A stretch of 64,000 nucleotides of DNA. Source: DATASD01 sp035276765. GTDB lineage: Bacteria; Patescibacteriota; Saccharimonadia; Saccharimonadales; UBA4665. Where the stretch lies: positions 682,001 to 746,000 of the forward strand of contig DATELH010000002.1 of NCBI GenBank assembly GCA_035276765.1. The letters are read 5' to 3'. Shown here piece by piece: positions 15,060-23,962 of this stretch; the stretch's first letter is position 1; every line of letters starts with the position of its first letter. The notes beneath the pieces were generated by a model, which made no database searches, had not been told where the DNA came from, and saw only the letters and a program-made list of their open reading frames with translations. The position numbers were made by a program, and so were the translations under genes.

Positions 15060-15956
15060 TCAACCTTTTGCTATTTTTTGCAACAAGTAAAAGCGCTCGC
15101 GGTTGCCCTTTGTACCCGAAACCTGGCTGTCGGCTTTATCCAGGATGACGAAATATTTTTTTACCCACGTTTCAAAGTTTTTAAGAATGTCGCGGCGCAT
15201 TGCATCATTTTTTATCACACCTTTGTGTTTGGCATCATGCCCGGCTTCGAACTGCGGTTTAAGCATAGCCGCCACTTTGGTTTGCCCGCCCGAAAGCCGC
15301 GCCACATGCGGTAAAATTTCGCGCAAGCTAATAAAGCTCACGTCGATCACTACAATATCCGGCGTTTCCGAAATCACCACGAACTGTGGAGTGGCAACTT
15401 TAGGGGGATCTCCGGCGCGCGCAGCTTTAGCGAGCACGTTGGTGGAAGAAACTGGCAGGACTCCTCGCGTCAGTGAGGACGTCGAGTCGGCTGTACTTCG
15501 CCTGAGTTCCGAGAAAGAGATTGCGGCCAAGCTACCGCCAGCGAGTACAACATTTCGGATGTCGGTTTGTTCGTGCAGCTCGATTTTTGGGTTGCCGTGC
15601 AAACTGGGATGTAGTTGGTCGGTGCCAACATCCACAGCAATCACCTTGCGAGCACCATGCTGCAATGCGTAATCCGTAAAACCGCCGGTGGAGCTGCCAA
15701 CGTCCAGCACCGCCGCACCTTGAAAATTCAAATGCAAGGCTTGCGCCACCGAAGCTAGTTTGAGCCCTGCGCGCGACACATATTGTTCACTGGTTTTGAG
15801 CTCGATATCGGCGTCTTCGGTAACAAAAAGACCAGGCTTACGCGCCACCTGGCCTCGAACAAAAACTTTGCCCATGCGGATCCAGCTCTCAGCTTGGCTG
15901 CGCGTTGGTACGAGCCCGCGTGTCACCAAAAGTTGGTCTAACCGCTGTTTCGCCAT
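15060..15956 (-). CDS. tlyA: TlyA-type S4/FtsJ rRNA 2'-O-methyltransferase with in-frame insertion
   Basis: 298 aa. An N-terminal S4 RNA-binding domain (MAKQRLDQLLVTRGL...) precedes the FtsJ-type methyltransferase, with SAM motif DVGSSTGGFTDYAL (about 84-97) and VIDVSFISLREILP. Between QTDIRNVVL and TPDIVVIDVSF the family normally has a few residues. Here about 55 are inserted (about 138-195), coinciding with a palindromic repeat at 15393-15539. Methylates ribosomal RNA in characterised relatives. Lies 14 nt after efp. The insertion sits in a loop before motif IV and might be tolerated. Confidence 0.9.
   Translation of the reverse strand: MAKQRLDQLLVTRGLVPTRSQAESWIRMGKVFVRGQVARKPGLFVTEDADIELKTSEQYVSRAGLKLASVAQALHLNFQGAAVLDVGSSTGGFTDYALQHGARKVIAVDVGTDQLHPSLHGNPKIELHEQTDIRNVVLAGGSLAAISFSELRRSTADSTSSLTRGVLPVSSTNVLAKAARAGDPPKVATPQFVVISETPDIVVIDVSFISLREILPHVARLSGGQTKVAAMLKPQFEAGHDAKHKGVIKNDAMRRDILKNFETWVKKYFVILDKADSQVSGTKGNRERFYLLQKIAKG
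15393..15539 (-). repeat. palindromic element, family 3, inside tlyA
   Basis: 147 nt (49 codons) inserted in frame. Its core AACTCAGGCGAAGTACAGCC (minus strand, 15508-15489) recurs with one change at 53435-53454. The ends can pair in short blocks (GGC/GCC, AGCTT/AAGTT, ATCTC/GAGAT), and an inner GACTC/GAGTC hairpin follows the core. It explains the extra loop of TlyA. Confidence 0.6.
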
Positions 15957-15970
15957 GGCTACGCCGCGCC

Positions 15971-16537
15971 TTAATCCTTTACACGTTCGCGGTAGGCGCC
16001 CGTCGCCGTGTCAACCGAAATCATGTCGCCTTGTTTAATAAAAGCGGGCACTTTGATAGTGATACCGGTTTCGAGCGTGGCGTCCTTGAGCACGCTACTC
16101 GTAGTGTCACCCTTCACGACATTTTCAGCGTAAGTTACGAGCAACGGCACGTTTTTAGGCAGCTCAACGTTAATGGCGCGGCCGTCAAAAAACTGCAACT
16201 GTACTTTGTCGCCTTCTTTTAAGTAGCCAGCGCCGTCGCCGACCAAATCGGCGGGCACTTCGAACTGCTCGAACGTGTCTTCGTTCATAAAATAAAACGT
16301 CGAGCTGTCGTTGTATAAGTACTGCGCGTTCTGGTTGGTGACGTTCGCATACGCAAGTTGTTCATTGCCCTTGAAGGTCTTTTCAAGCACCTTCCCGTCG
16401 AGCAAACTTTTGATACGCACATTCACAATCGAGCCGCCACGACCCATCACTTTTTGCGAATATTCGACCACGCGGTACGGCACGCCGTCCAGCTGGAACA
16501 AGGCGCCTTTTTTGAGGTCTGTGATGCTGAGTGCCAT
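15971..16537 (-). CDS. efp: translation elongation factor P
   Basis: 188 aa, the normal size, with all three domains: KOW-like 1-65, then two OB domains (VPADLVGDGAGYLKEGDKVQL and ETGITIKVPAFIKQGDMISVDTATG). The domain-I loop reads KVMGRGGS, so the tip residue that is Lys34 in E. coli is Arg and the preceding Pro is Met. Relieves ribosome stalling at polyproline. SD AGGAGA before ATG. First gene of the efp-tlyA group. Confidence 0.95.
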   Translation of the reverse strand: MALSITDLKKGALFQLDGVPYRVVEYSQKVMGRGGSIVNVRIKSLLDGKVLEKTFKGNEQLAYANVTNQNAQYLYNDSSTFYFMNEDTFEQFEVPADLVGDGAGYLKEGDKVQLQFFDGRAINVELPKNVPLLVTYAENVVKGDTTSSVLKDATLETGITIKVPAFIKQGDMISVDTATGAYRERVKD

Positions 16538-16546
16538 AAGCTTCTC

Positions 16547-16879
16547 CTAGGTTACGTGTGAAATAATTTGCTGCAAGCGGGCCGAAAGTTCGGCAACGTC
16601 GGCGGCGCCAAATATGCCATGCGGACTGGCCGCCAAGATATGCTGCTGTAGCCTTTCGAGCCGCTCCCTGGTTGCGCTGGCAAGCTTTTGTTGTTCAGCC
16701 CGCGTTTCAGCCAGTTCGTAGTCGCGTACATCAAGCCGGGCATCAACGAGTTGTCCGCGGATTACCTCAACCACCTCACGCGTTTCGCGCGGCAAACCAT
16801 GCACATCAATCGGCCCTAGTAAATTGGTAAGCTGTGCGCCGAGTGCGCGCATCATTTTGGCTGACGATTGCCCTTCCAC
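16547..16879 (-). CDS. small helical hypothetical protein
   Basis: 110 aa with a GTG start, or about 102 aa from an internal ATG. Helical throughout with heptad-like spacing (LDVRDYELAETRAEQQKLASATRERLERLQQHIL). It sits 11 nt after rpsR and 9 nt before efp on the same strand, filling the operon gap. No family recognised. Confidence 0.6.
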   Translation of the reverse strand: MEGQSSAKMMRALGAQLTNLLGPIDVHGLPRETREVVEVIRGQLVDARLDVRDYELAETRAEQQKLASATRERLERLQQHILAASPHGIFGAADVAELSARLQQIISHVT

Positions 16880-16890
16880 CCGCTTACGCC

Positions 16891-17094
16891 TTAGTTGTTT
16901 GCGACAAACGGCAACAAAGCGATGTGCCGGGCGCGCTTAATGGCGGTGGCCAAACGGCGCTGCTGCGCCTCGGTTAGGCCGGTTTTTTTGCGAGTCTCGA
17001 TTTGGCCGTATACGTTGACGTACCGCTGCAAGGTTTTGAAATCTTTGTAGTCAAAGTAGGCTACATCGGTTTTGTGCTTAAAAATTTTTGCCAT
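16891..17094 (-). CDS. rpsR: 30S ribosomal protein S18
   Basis: 67 aa. YFDYKDFKTLQRYVNVYGQIETRKKTG and QQRRLATAIKRARHIALLPF are the S18 signature; a zinc-independent form. SD AAGGAG before ATG. Third gene of rpsF-ssb-rpsR, the usual bacterial order; binds S6 on the platform of the small subunit. Confidence 0.97.
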   Translation of the reverse strand: MAKIFKHKTDVAYFDYKDFKTLQRYVNVYGQIETRKKTGLTEAQQRRLATAIKRARHIALLPFVANN

Positions 17095-17110
17095 AATTAC
17101 TCCTTAAAAC

Positions 17111-17584
17111 TTAGAATGGAATGTCGTCTAAATTGATTGGGTCATCCCCAATATCTTCGATTACCACGTCCTTATTGCCGGCTGGCTTGCTGGGTTTTGG
17201 TGCGCTGGATGCGGCGCTACCGCCCACGCCAGAACCGCCATTTTCGCCATCACCACGGCTATCCAAGAAGGTTACGTCGCTGGCCAAAACTTCGACCTTG
17301 CTCCGTTTTTGGCCATCTTGCTCCCAGCTGCGGCTTTGCAACCGTCCCTGGACCAAGGCGCGGCGACCTTTGCTCATGTACTGGGCAACGCGTTCGCCGA
17401 GCGGACCCCAAGCAACAACATCGATAAAATCGGTTGCTTCTTGCCATTCACCGTTCTGGTCTTTGTAACTGCGGTTTAGCGCGAGGCTAAAGCTGCACAC
17501 TTGCTGCCCGCTCGGTGTCTGGCGAAGCTCTGGGTCTCGGGTAAGATTACCCATCAAAATTACTTGGTTCAAACTTCTTGCCAT
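17111..17584 (-). CDS. ssb: single-stranded DNA-binding protein
   Basis: 157 aa. OB fold 1-105 beginning SLNQVILMGNLTRDPELRQTPSG, with the typical SMALNRSYKDQ-like strand and VVAWGPLGERVAQYMSKG. A disordered Gly/Ala linker leads to the acidic tip DDPINLDDIPF, which recruits replication and repair partners. SD GAGGGGAG. Between rpsF and rpsR as in many bacteria. Confidence 0.97.
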   Translation of the reverse strand: MARSLNQVILMGNLTRDPELRQTPSGQQVCSFSLALNRSYKDQNGEWQEATDFIDVVAWGPLGERVAQYMSKGRRALVQGRLQSRSWEQDGQKRSKVEVLASDVTFLDSRGDGENGGSGVGGSAASSAPKPSKPAGNKDVVIEDIGDDPINLDDIPF

Positions 17585-17633
17585 AGTGTTGGCTCCCCTC
17601 TTATTCCCTCATTGTAACGCACTATGCCAAAGC

Positions 17634-18023
17634 TTAGGCGTTCTTTTCGTCGGATTCTTCGTTTGCTTCGCTGGTCTCACCGCGCTCGGCTGCTTTTTTG
17701 GCTTTTTCAGCCTTGGCAGTTTCGGCTTTGGCGATAGCTTTCAGGTCTGGACGCGTGATCAAAAAGCGGATTACTTCATCGGTAATGTTCAACGTGCTTT
17801 CCACTTTGCGGACGCTTTCGGCTGGCAGTTCCAGCGTGTAAAAAACGTACACTGCGTGCTCGTTTTTTTTGATCGGATACGCGAGTTTGCGTTTGCCCCA
17901 GTTGTCCTGAGCTACAACTTTACCGCCATTGTCGGTAAAGATTTTTTCGACCCGGCTGCTTGCCTTTTCCAGATCAATCTCCAGGTCTGGATGATATAGC
18001 ACAGCCACCTCGTATTGGTGCAT
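17634..18023 (-). CDS. rpsF: 30S ribosomal protein S6
   Basis: 129 aa from ATG 18023, chosen for the SD AAAGGAG 5 nt upstream; a longer frame to 18053 lacks one. YEVAVLYHPDLEIDLEKASSRVEKIF and NWGKRKLAYPIKKNEHAVYVFYTLELP are S6 hallmarks. The C-terminal 30 residues are a Lys/Glu/Ala tail. First gene of the rpsF-ssb-rpsR operon. Confidence 0.96.
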   Translation of the reverse strand: MHQYEVAVLYHPDLEIDLEKASSRVEKIFTDNGGKVVAQDNWGKRKLAYPIKKNEHAVYVFYTLELPAESVRKVESTLNITDEVIRFLITRPDLKAIAKAETAKAEKAKKAAERGETSEANEESDEKNA

Positions 18024-18083
18024 AGGTACTCCTTTGGTTACGCCCACACGCATCTGCTGTGAGCTGAGTTAATAACAGAGGTA

Positions 18084-18089
18084 ATTATA
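18084..18089 (-). promoter_or_regulatory. -10 box TATAAT of the rpsF operon
   Basis: Minus-strand TATAAT lies about 60 nt before ATG 18023, leaving a real leader with an SD, unlike the leaderless genes around it. No clear -35. An AAGCCGGCTT palindrome lies just upstream (18113-18122). Confidence 0.6.
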
Positions 18090-18158
18090 CTACAAAAAGC
18101 TCCGCTGGGCAAGCCGGCTTTCCTGTGGTGAGTGACCTGTTGCGCGTGGCAACTCTAT

Positions 18159-18431
18159 TTAAACTGTCGAGGCTAAATCGAAGTTGTGCTCAGCAGGCGA
18201 CTCGTATACCAATGCCGTAAGGCCGGTTGCTGCCTGCTTTTCGGCTTCGGTTCGATCCAGTTCGCGCTGGCGTGCTTCAGCCGCCACGTCGCTATTTGGG
18301 TGAGGGTTGTCAATTCCGGCAAAAAAATCAGCCTTGCGACTCGCAACTTCTACTGAGGGAGCAACGAGCGTTTCTGCTGTCGGCGCGAGATACAAAGGCA
18401 CTCTATCTTCAAATGTGTCAATACGTGGCAT
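18159..18431 (-). CDS. small acidic hypothetical protein
   Basis: 90 aa from ATG 18431 (SD AGAGAAG; the longer frame begins at a poorer start). Begins MPRIDTFEDRVPLYL. Soluble, Ala/Glu-rich, probably partly disordered. No family recognised. A separate unit between ftsK and rpsF, same strand. Confidence 0.55.
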   Translation of the reverse strand: MPRIDTFEDRVPLYLAPTAETLVAPSVEVASRKADFFAGIDNPHPNSDVAAEARQRELDRTEAEKQAATGLTALVYESPAEHNFDLASTV

Positions 18432-18512
18432 ATGGATACTTCTCTTAATATACACATGTTATACGCCTACTGTTTTTGAGAAGCAACAAGTTATGCACAA
18501 TTTTGGGTAATT

Positions 18513-20711
18513 TTAGCCCTGCACAAGCTCGTCGGTGGCCGGGGCACCAGGTTCTGCGGGAGCACCGCCAAAGACATCGTCAAGGCTAGTTACAAGCACT
18601 TCACGCGGACGGGCGCCGTCGGCTGGACCCACAATGCCCTGTTCTTCCATGGTCTCGATTAAGCGTGCGGCGCGGCCGTAGCCGATGCGCAAGCGGCGTT
18701 GCAACAAGCTGGTGCTGGCCTTGCCGCCCTCGACTACCACACGAACGGCGTCCTTCCACATATCGTCGTCGGCTTCGTTGGCGCCGTAATCAGCCACCAC
18801 GCCGCCTTTGCCATTGAGCTGCACCGGCTGGCTGATAATTTCGTCGTCGTATTGCGGCGGACGCTGCATGCGGATAAAGTCGGTGATTTTGTTGGTTTCG
18901 TCGTCGTCAATGAATGCCGCTTGCACACGCTTGGGTTTTGGCATGTCACTGGTAAGCAAGAGCATATCACCACGGCCGAGCAGTTTCTCGGCACCCATTT
19001 GGTCGATGATGGTGCGCGAGTCAACCTGGCTGGCCACCGTAAAGGCAATACGCGCCGGCACGTTGGCTTTAATGAGGCCGGTAATGACGTCAACAGACGG
19101 CCGCTGCGTCGCAAGCACCAAGTGGATGCCGGCGGCGCGCGCCTTTTGGGCTAGGCGCACAATGAGCGCTTCGACATCGCGGGCAGCCATCATCATAAGG
19201 TCGGCCAACTCGTCGATCACGATCACAATGTACGGCATGCCCTCTTCCTTTTTGAGGTTGTTGTATTCGGCAATGTTACGCTTGCCCACCTCGGCCATAG
19301 TGCGCAAGCGGCGCTCCATTTCGGCTACCGCCCACTTAAGGGCGCTAATGCACTTTTCGGGTTCGTTAATCACCGGTGTCAAAAGGTGTGGGATGTCGTT
19401 GTACGGCGTCAGCTCAACTTGTTTCGGGTCAACCAAAATAAGTTTGAGGTCGGCTGGTGAGTTGCGGTACAGCAAGCTCGACAAAATATCGTTAATCATC
19501 ACCGACTTACCGGAACCGGTTTGCCCAGCCACCAAAAGGTGTGGCATTTTGGCCAGGTCGGCCACCACGGAATTGCCCGCGATATCCTTGCCGATCGCAA
19601 AACCGAGCGGACTGCTAATATCGCTCCATTCGCGCGACTGCACAAGCGAACTCAGGCGCACAATGGCCGGCTTTACGTTTGGCACTTCGATGCCCACGGC
19701 GCGCTTGCCAGGAATGGGCGCCTCGATGCGGATGGAATGCGCGGCCAGGTCGAGCGCCAAGTTGTTTTCGAGCGCTGTAATTTTGGTAAGCTTTACACCC
19801 GTCGGCGGCTTGAGCGTGTACTGCGTCACGCGTGGGCCCACATTGGCACCTTCCATCTCAACGTCAATATTAAAGTTTTCAAAGGTGTCATGAATAACCT
19901 GTGCGCTTGTTTTGACGTCGCCCGGGTCGGCCTTGTCTTGTTTTTGGTTGAGCAAATTAATGCTGGGGAATTGCCAGTTCGGGTCGCTCGCCGTGGTGAG
20001 CGCCTCGTGACTTTCAGCCGGCGCCATTTTTTGTGCGCTGTTTTTGAGGTTGCCGAGCCGCTTTTTGCCTTGCTCCTGGTCGCCGTGCTCCACCGGTACG
20101 CCTTCGTTCAATTTAAAGCCGTTTCCTTCGGCGCGCGCCTTGAGTTTGCCCAGTTCGCCCTCGCCACCTTCTTCGGCTTCGCGTTTTTTAAACAACTCAC
20201 CCACCTTGAGTAACACTTTGGGTGAAATGCTAAACGAAAAGAATAGCGCTAGCATGGTGAACACAAAAAACATCAGTGACGCGGGGAATTTGTCGAGCGC
20301 GCCGAGCACCGTGCCACCAACCAAATGACCCGCTTCGCCGCCATGCCCGCCGATTATACTGCCGTCAGGCTGCTTGGTGGCGAATGCCGTCATGAGCCAG
20401 CTTGCCGCAAATACTAACAGCGCAACCATGCTCAACAAATTTGAAAGCGGAATCTGGTGGTCTTCGCTCTTAAACTTATAAACACCCCAATACACAAGGG
20501 AGACCGGCAGTAAGTATGCCGCCCAGCCAAACGCCCAGTAGGCGCCGTGGAACAACCCTTTGGGCAGTGGCCCGCCGGTACCAAATCCGCCAAGCAGCAA
20601 AAAGACAGCCACAATGAACAGTAAGATAGCGCCCGCGAGTGGCCAAAAAGCCGAACTTTCTTCTATCGGCGGCGCCTTTTTTGCTCGTGTTTGTTTTTTC
20701 TTCTGTGCCAT
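18513..20711 (-). CDS. ftsK: DNA translocase FtsK/SpoIIIE
   Basis: 732 aa. Four membrane helices in the first 170 residues, then a Lys/Glu linker. The motor domain has Walker A AGQTGSGKSVMINDI (about residue 395), Walker B IVIVIDELADLMMMA, and ATQRPSVDVITGLIKANVPARIAF. The C-terminal winged-helix gamma domain (about 655-720; ASTSLLQRRLRIGYGRAARLIETME) reads chromosome-orienting sequences. Moves DNA at the division septum. Shorter linker than E. coli, typical of small genomes. TAGAAT ends 9 nt before ATG: leaderless. Confidence 0.97.
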   Translation of the reverse strand: MAQKKKQTRAKKAPPIEESSAFWPLAGAILLFIVAVFLLLGGFGTGGPLPKGLFHGAYWAFGWAAYLLPVSLVYWGVYKFKSEDHQIPLSNLLSMVALLVFAASWLMTAFATKQPDGSIIGGHGGEAGHLVGGTVLGALDKFPASLMFFVFTMLALFFSFSISPKVLLKVGELFKKREAEEGGEGELGKLKARAEGNGFKLNEGVPVEHGDQEQGKKRLGNLKNSAQKMAPAESHEALTTASDPNWQFPSINLLNQKQDKADPGDVKTSAQVIHDTFENFNIDVEMEGANVGPRVTQYTLKPPTGVKLTKITALENNLALDLAAHSIRIEAPIPGKRAVGIEVPNVKPAIVRLSSLVQSREWSDISSPLGFAIGKDIAGNSVVADLAKMPHLLVAGQTGSGKSVMINDILSSLLYRNSPADLKLILVDPKQVELTPYNDIPHLLTPVINEPEKCISALKWAVAEMERRLRTMAEVGKRNIAEYNNLKKEEGMPYIVIVIDELADLMMMAARDVEALIVRLAQKARAAGIHLVLATQRPSVDVITGLIKANVPARIAFTVASQVDSRTIIDQMGAEKLLGRGDMLLLTSDMPKPKRVQAAFIDDDETNKITDFIRMQRPPQYDDEIISQPVQLNGKGGVVADYGANEADDDMWKDAVRVVVEGGKASTSLLQRRLRIGYGRAARLIETMEEQGIVGPADGARPREVLVTSLDDVFGGAPAEPGAPATDELVQG

Positions 20712-20796
20712 TACAGTTTGATTCTAGCAGATTACCGCTATTGGTTACACTGATTATTATAGCAAAAATTACAACTCCTGTCAAAAGGGTTGTGTT

Positions 20797-21255
20797 TTAC
20801 TCGGATGTCGGCAACCGAAGCTCGGTCGTTGCCGCAAGGAGATTATTTGTCCGGCGAACCAAGATCTCGTAGCCAGCTTCAAAATAGATAGGGTCAACGG
20901 CGGCTTGCCTATCGATCGCGAATATGGCCAGCCGCGCTGCAGCATCTGTAAGCGGCACTTTGAGGGGAACTATTTCCGGGCAAAGATCAAGCGACTTAAA
21001 CGTCTCCTGGTTGATTTCAAGGGCTTTATTCATCACACTGGTCACCATCGAAATGGTCTGCACTTCGTAGGGGCCGGAGGCATCGCTGGCGAGCCTGATC
21101 GCGTCGAGACCGAGGAAAAAATCAGTCAAACCCATGCGCCGCCTTACAGCTTCTTCGATTACTGGACGATAGGTACCGCTTATTGGTGCACGCTGCAGGC
21201 TGGGCTGCTCGCCTCGCAATGTACGAGGGTTGTGTTGTGGTTGCCGGCCGCCCAT
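20797..21255 (-). CDS. hypothetical protein coupled to RNase J
   Basis: 152 aa. Its ATG overlaps the RNase J stop (TAATG), so it is translationally coupled to it. A basic N-terminus (GGRQPQHNPRTLRGEQPSLQ) precedes a helical domain without known motifs (MGLTDFFLGLDAIRLASDASG...). The coupling suggests an RNA-decay partner, but the sequence gives no further support. Confidence 0.65.
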   Translation of the reverse strand: MGGRQPQHNPRTLRGEQPSLQRAPISGTYRPVIEEAVRRRMGLTDFFLGLDAIRLASDASGPYEVQTISMVTSVMNKALEINQETFKSLDLCPEIVPLKVPLTDAAARLAIFAIDRQAAVDPIYFEAGYEILVRRTNNLLAATTELRLPTSE

Positions 21256-23315
21256 TAGTCGACGCGGGCATCCTGTGCGAGCAAACGGGCACGCATTTCC
21301 TTAAAGCGGCGTTCTTGCTCGGCAGCGATTTCCTCGCCCGATTTTGTTTGCGAAATTTGATGCACGGTTTTGGTTTCGCCCTTGTTGCCGATAACGTTCA
21401 CTACCGGGATGACAATGGGGCTGCGCTGAGTTTGCTCAAACAAATAGTGCGTGATGTGGTCTTTGAGCTCGGCTTTGAAACGGTCGAGGTCAACGCGTTT
21501 GAAGCGCTGGCTAACGGCACGGCGCAGCTCGGCACGCAAGCCGTTCATGAGTTCTTCGTTGTCGCGCATGTAGATGAAACCGCGGCTGATGATGTCGGGG
21601 CTGGTAAGCAGACTGCCGTTGCGTTTGTCTACGGTGAGCACTACGGCCACTAAACCTTCTTCGCTCAAAAGCACGCGATCCTTTACGACCACGTTGCTTA
21701 CAATGGCGCCCGTTTGGTCCACCAAAATGGTGCCGCTCGGAACTGTGCCGGCGAGCTCCATTTTGTCGGGCGTCAGCGCAATTACGTCGCCGTTGTCGGC
21801 GTTTACACAGTTAGCGCGCGGCACGCCCTGTTCAACTGCCAGGTCGATGTGGCGTTGTTTGACGCGGTACGCGCCGTAAATCGGAATGAAGAATTTGGGT
21901 TTGGTATATTGGATCATTTCGGCGTATTCATCTTGCGAAGCGTGGCCGGAAACGTGCAGTGGCCCCGTGTGGTCGAGATCGTGGTTGCGGTGCTCGAACA
22001 CATGCACGCCTTTGCGCGTCAGCCCGTCCACCATATCGCCGATAAGCTTGTCGTTGCCGCTTTCCGGAATCGGCGTACTCGACAGCACCACGGTGTCGTG
22101 GTCTTTGAGCTTTACGTGTTTGTGGTCGCCGCTGGCCATGCGCTGCAGCGCCGAGCTTGGTTCGCCCTGGCTTCCGGTACAAACCACGACAACCTCGGTA
22201 TCCTTCATGTTGTTTACAGAAGCGATCGGCACAAACGTGCCCTTTGGAATTTTCATGAAACCGTGGCGCACTGCCATTTCGAGCGTGCTCACCATGCTGC
22301 GGCCATCCATGGCCACTTTGCGACCGTGGTGCACAGCAGCGTTCACGATCATCTGCACGCGGTTCATATTAGTGCTAAACAAGCCGATAAAAATGCGACC
22401 CGGCGCCTGCTCCATAATGTCGACGAAGCTTTGCTCGATAGTGCTTTCCGACGGCGTGCGACCCAGGCGTTCCACGGTGGTGCTTTCGCTCATCAGCGCC
22501 AGCACGCCTTCATCGCCCAGCTCCTTTAAGCGTTCAATATCACTGCGTTCATGGTCGAGCGGGTTTTGGTCGAACCGGAAGTCACCGGTGTTAATCAGCC
22601 GGCCAACCGGCGTGTCGAGTACGATACAAGTGCTGCCGGGAATCGAGTGCGTCACGCGCACCAGCTCAACAAAGAACTCGCCGATCTTCAGGCGCTCGTG
22701 CGTGGTTTCGTTCATGGTCACGGTTTGCAGCGCAAAGCCTTCGGGCATGGGCAAACCAAAGTTTTCAAAAATTTCTTCAACGCGGCCAATGGTAAACTTG
22801 CTGCCATAGATGGGCGCTGGAAACTTCGGTACGATGTGCGGCAAGCCGCCGATATGGTCGAGGTGGCCGTGCGTAATAACGTAGGCGCGCAGTTTGGAGC
22901 GAATGCTTTCCAGGTACGTTGTGTCGGCAATGCCGTAATTGATGCCCGGCAGTTCGACACCCAGGTCGTTGCCGGCATCCATGATTACGGCGTCGTTTAA
23001 ATACTCGACTAAGATCATGTTTTTGGAGCCGCCGCCGTTCATGCCGCCCAGGCCAATCACCTTCAGGCGCGGCGTGTCGTCAATGAAATTGGCGCGGCGA
23101 TCGCGCGCCTCAGCTTGCATGACTGCGGCCGGTTGATATTGGTTGGCGATGCGTTGTGCATCAGTTTGCGCCCGTTTTTGGGCACGCACGGCTGCTCCGC
23201 GCGAAGCGCCGCCCACACCGTTGTTGTTCTTTGGGCCGGTGCCATTATTATTGCCACGTTGCTGGCCATTGTTATTTTGCCTTCTTGGGCGATTGTTTCG
23301 GTTATTTTCGTTCAT
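21255..23315 (-). CDS. rnj: ribonuclease J
   Basis: 686 aa. A disordered Asn/Arg/Gln-rich head (1-80) precedes the metallo-beta-lactamase/beta-CASP core. Motif II is HGHLDHIGG (about residue 150), then NTGDFRFDQNP, the beta-CASP region (IFIGLFSTNMNRVQMI, GSQGEPSSALQRMASG) and HVSGHASQDE. The C-terminal domain contains RDNEELMNGL and ends acidic. A combined 5'-exonuclease and endonuclease for mRNA decay and rRNA maturation in bacteria without RNase E. SD AAAGGAA. Confidence 0.96.
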   Translation of the reverse strand: MNENNRNNRPRRQNNNGQQRGNNNGTGPKNNNGVGGASRGAAVRAQKRAQTDAQRIANQYQPAAVMQAEARDRRANFIDDTPRLKVIGLGGMNGGGSKNMILVEYLNDAVIMDAGNDLGVELPGINYGIADTTYLESIRSKLRAYVITHGHLDHIGGLPHIVPKFPAPIYGSKFTIGRVEEIFENFGLPMPEGFALQTVTMNETTHERLKIGEFFVELVRVTHSIPGSTCIVLDTPVGRLINTGDFRFDQNPLDHERSDIERLKELGDEGVLALMSESTTVERLGRTPSESTIEQSFVDIMEQAPGRIFIGLFSTNMNRVQMIVNAAVHHGRKVAMDGRSMVSTLEMAVRHGFMKIPKGTFVPIASVNNMKDTEVVVVCTGSQGEPSSALQRMASGDHKHVKLKDHDTVVLSSTPIPESGNDKLIGDMVDGLTRKGVHVFEHRNHDLDHTGPLHVSGHASQDEYAEMIQYTKPKFFIPIYGAYRVKQRHIDLAVEQGVPRANCVNADNGDVIALTPDKMELAGTVPSGTILVDQTGAIVSNVVVKDRVLLSEEGLVAVVLTVDKRNGSLLTSPDIISRGFIYMRDNEELMNGLRAELRRAVSQRFKRVDLDRFKAELKDHITHYLFEQTQRSPIVIPVVNVIGNKGETKTVHQISQTKSGEEIAAEQERRFKEMRARLLAQDARVD

Positions 23316-23349
23316 AGAATTCCTTTCGCTTCAGTCTTCTCTGTAAAAA

Positions 23350-23961
23350 TTATTTTTTGATAAGTTTCATAATATCGGGGATTTGCGCAAAATCGTCGAT
23401 GAGCGTTTGGCGCATGGAGCCGTTATAGAGCGCTGCGGCCGGATGAAACAGCGGCAAAATGACGATTTCGAGCGATTGGTCGCTCATTTGGATGCGGATG
23501 CGCTTGGGCTTGCCGTGGATTTTACTAATCTGCATGGCTGGCAAAAAGCAGTTCATGCTATGGCGTCCCAATGGTACCACAAGCTTAGGCTGAATGACGG
23601 CAATTTGCCGCTGTAAGTAGGGCAAAAAGGCAGCTTTCTCGGCTGGCTCGGGGTCGCGGTTATTTGGCGGACGGTATTTTACGATGTTGGTGATGTAAAT
23701 ATCCTTACGTTCGAGTTTTATCATGGCGAGCATCTCGTCTAAAAACTTGCCGGCGGCGCCCACGAATGGCTCGCCTTTCAGGTCTTCGTTCTTGCCTGGT
23801 GCTTCACCGATGAACAAAATCTCGGCGTTCGGGCTTCCCACCCCAAACACTAACTGCGTGGCCGTCTTGGCCAAATCCGGGCAGACATTGTTTTTGAGAA
23901 TTTCTGCTTTAATTTGGTCGAGACGCTTTTGTTTTTCGTCTTCTGTTTTGGTGGTTGCCAT
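23350..23961 (-). CDS. family-4 uracil-DNA glycosylase lacking most Fe-S ligands
   Basis: 203 aa. Motif A is GEAPGKNEDLKGEPFVG (52-68), motif B LPLFHPAAAL (169-178), with ITNIVKYRPPNNRDPEPAE between. Removes uracil from DNA. The family normally holds a [4Fe-4S] cluster with four Cys. Here only Cys27 remains: the first ligand is Asn, KCRPP has become KYRPP (Tyr96), and the fourth is absent; Cys138 is elsewhere. SD AGAGG; follows the small membrane protein by 1 nt. Confidence 0.92.
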   Translation of the reverse strand: MATTKTEDEKQKRLDQIKAEILKNNVCPDLAKTATQLVFGVGSPNAEILFIGEAPGKNEDLKGEPFVGAAGKFLDEMLAMIKLERKDIYITNIVKYRPPNNRDPEPAEKAAFLPYLQRQIAVIQPKLVVPLGRHSMNCFLPAMQISKIHGKPKRIRIQMSDQSLEIVILPLFHPAAALYNGSMRQTLIDDFAQIPDIMKLIKK

Positions 23962-23962
23962 G

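Noticed and set aside
18808..19893. 361-codon plus-strand frame opposite ftsK
   Set aside because: Antisense shadow created by GC-biased codons of ftsK.
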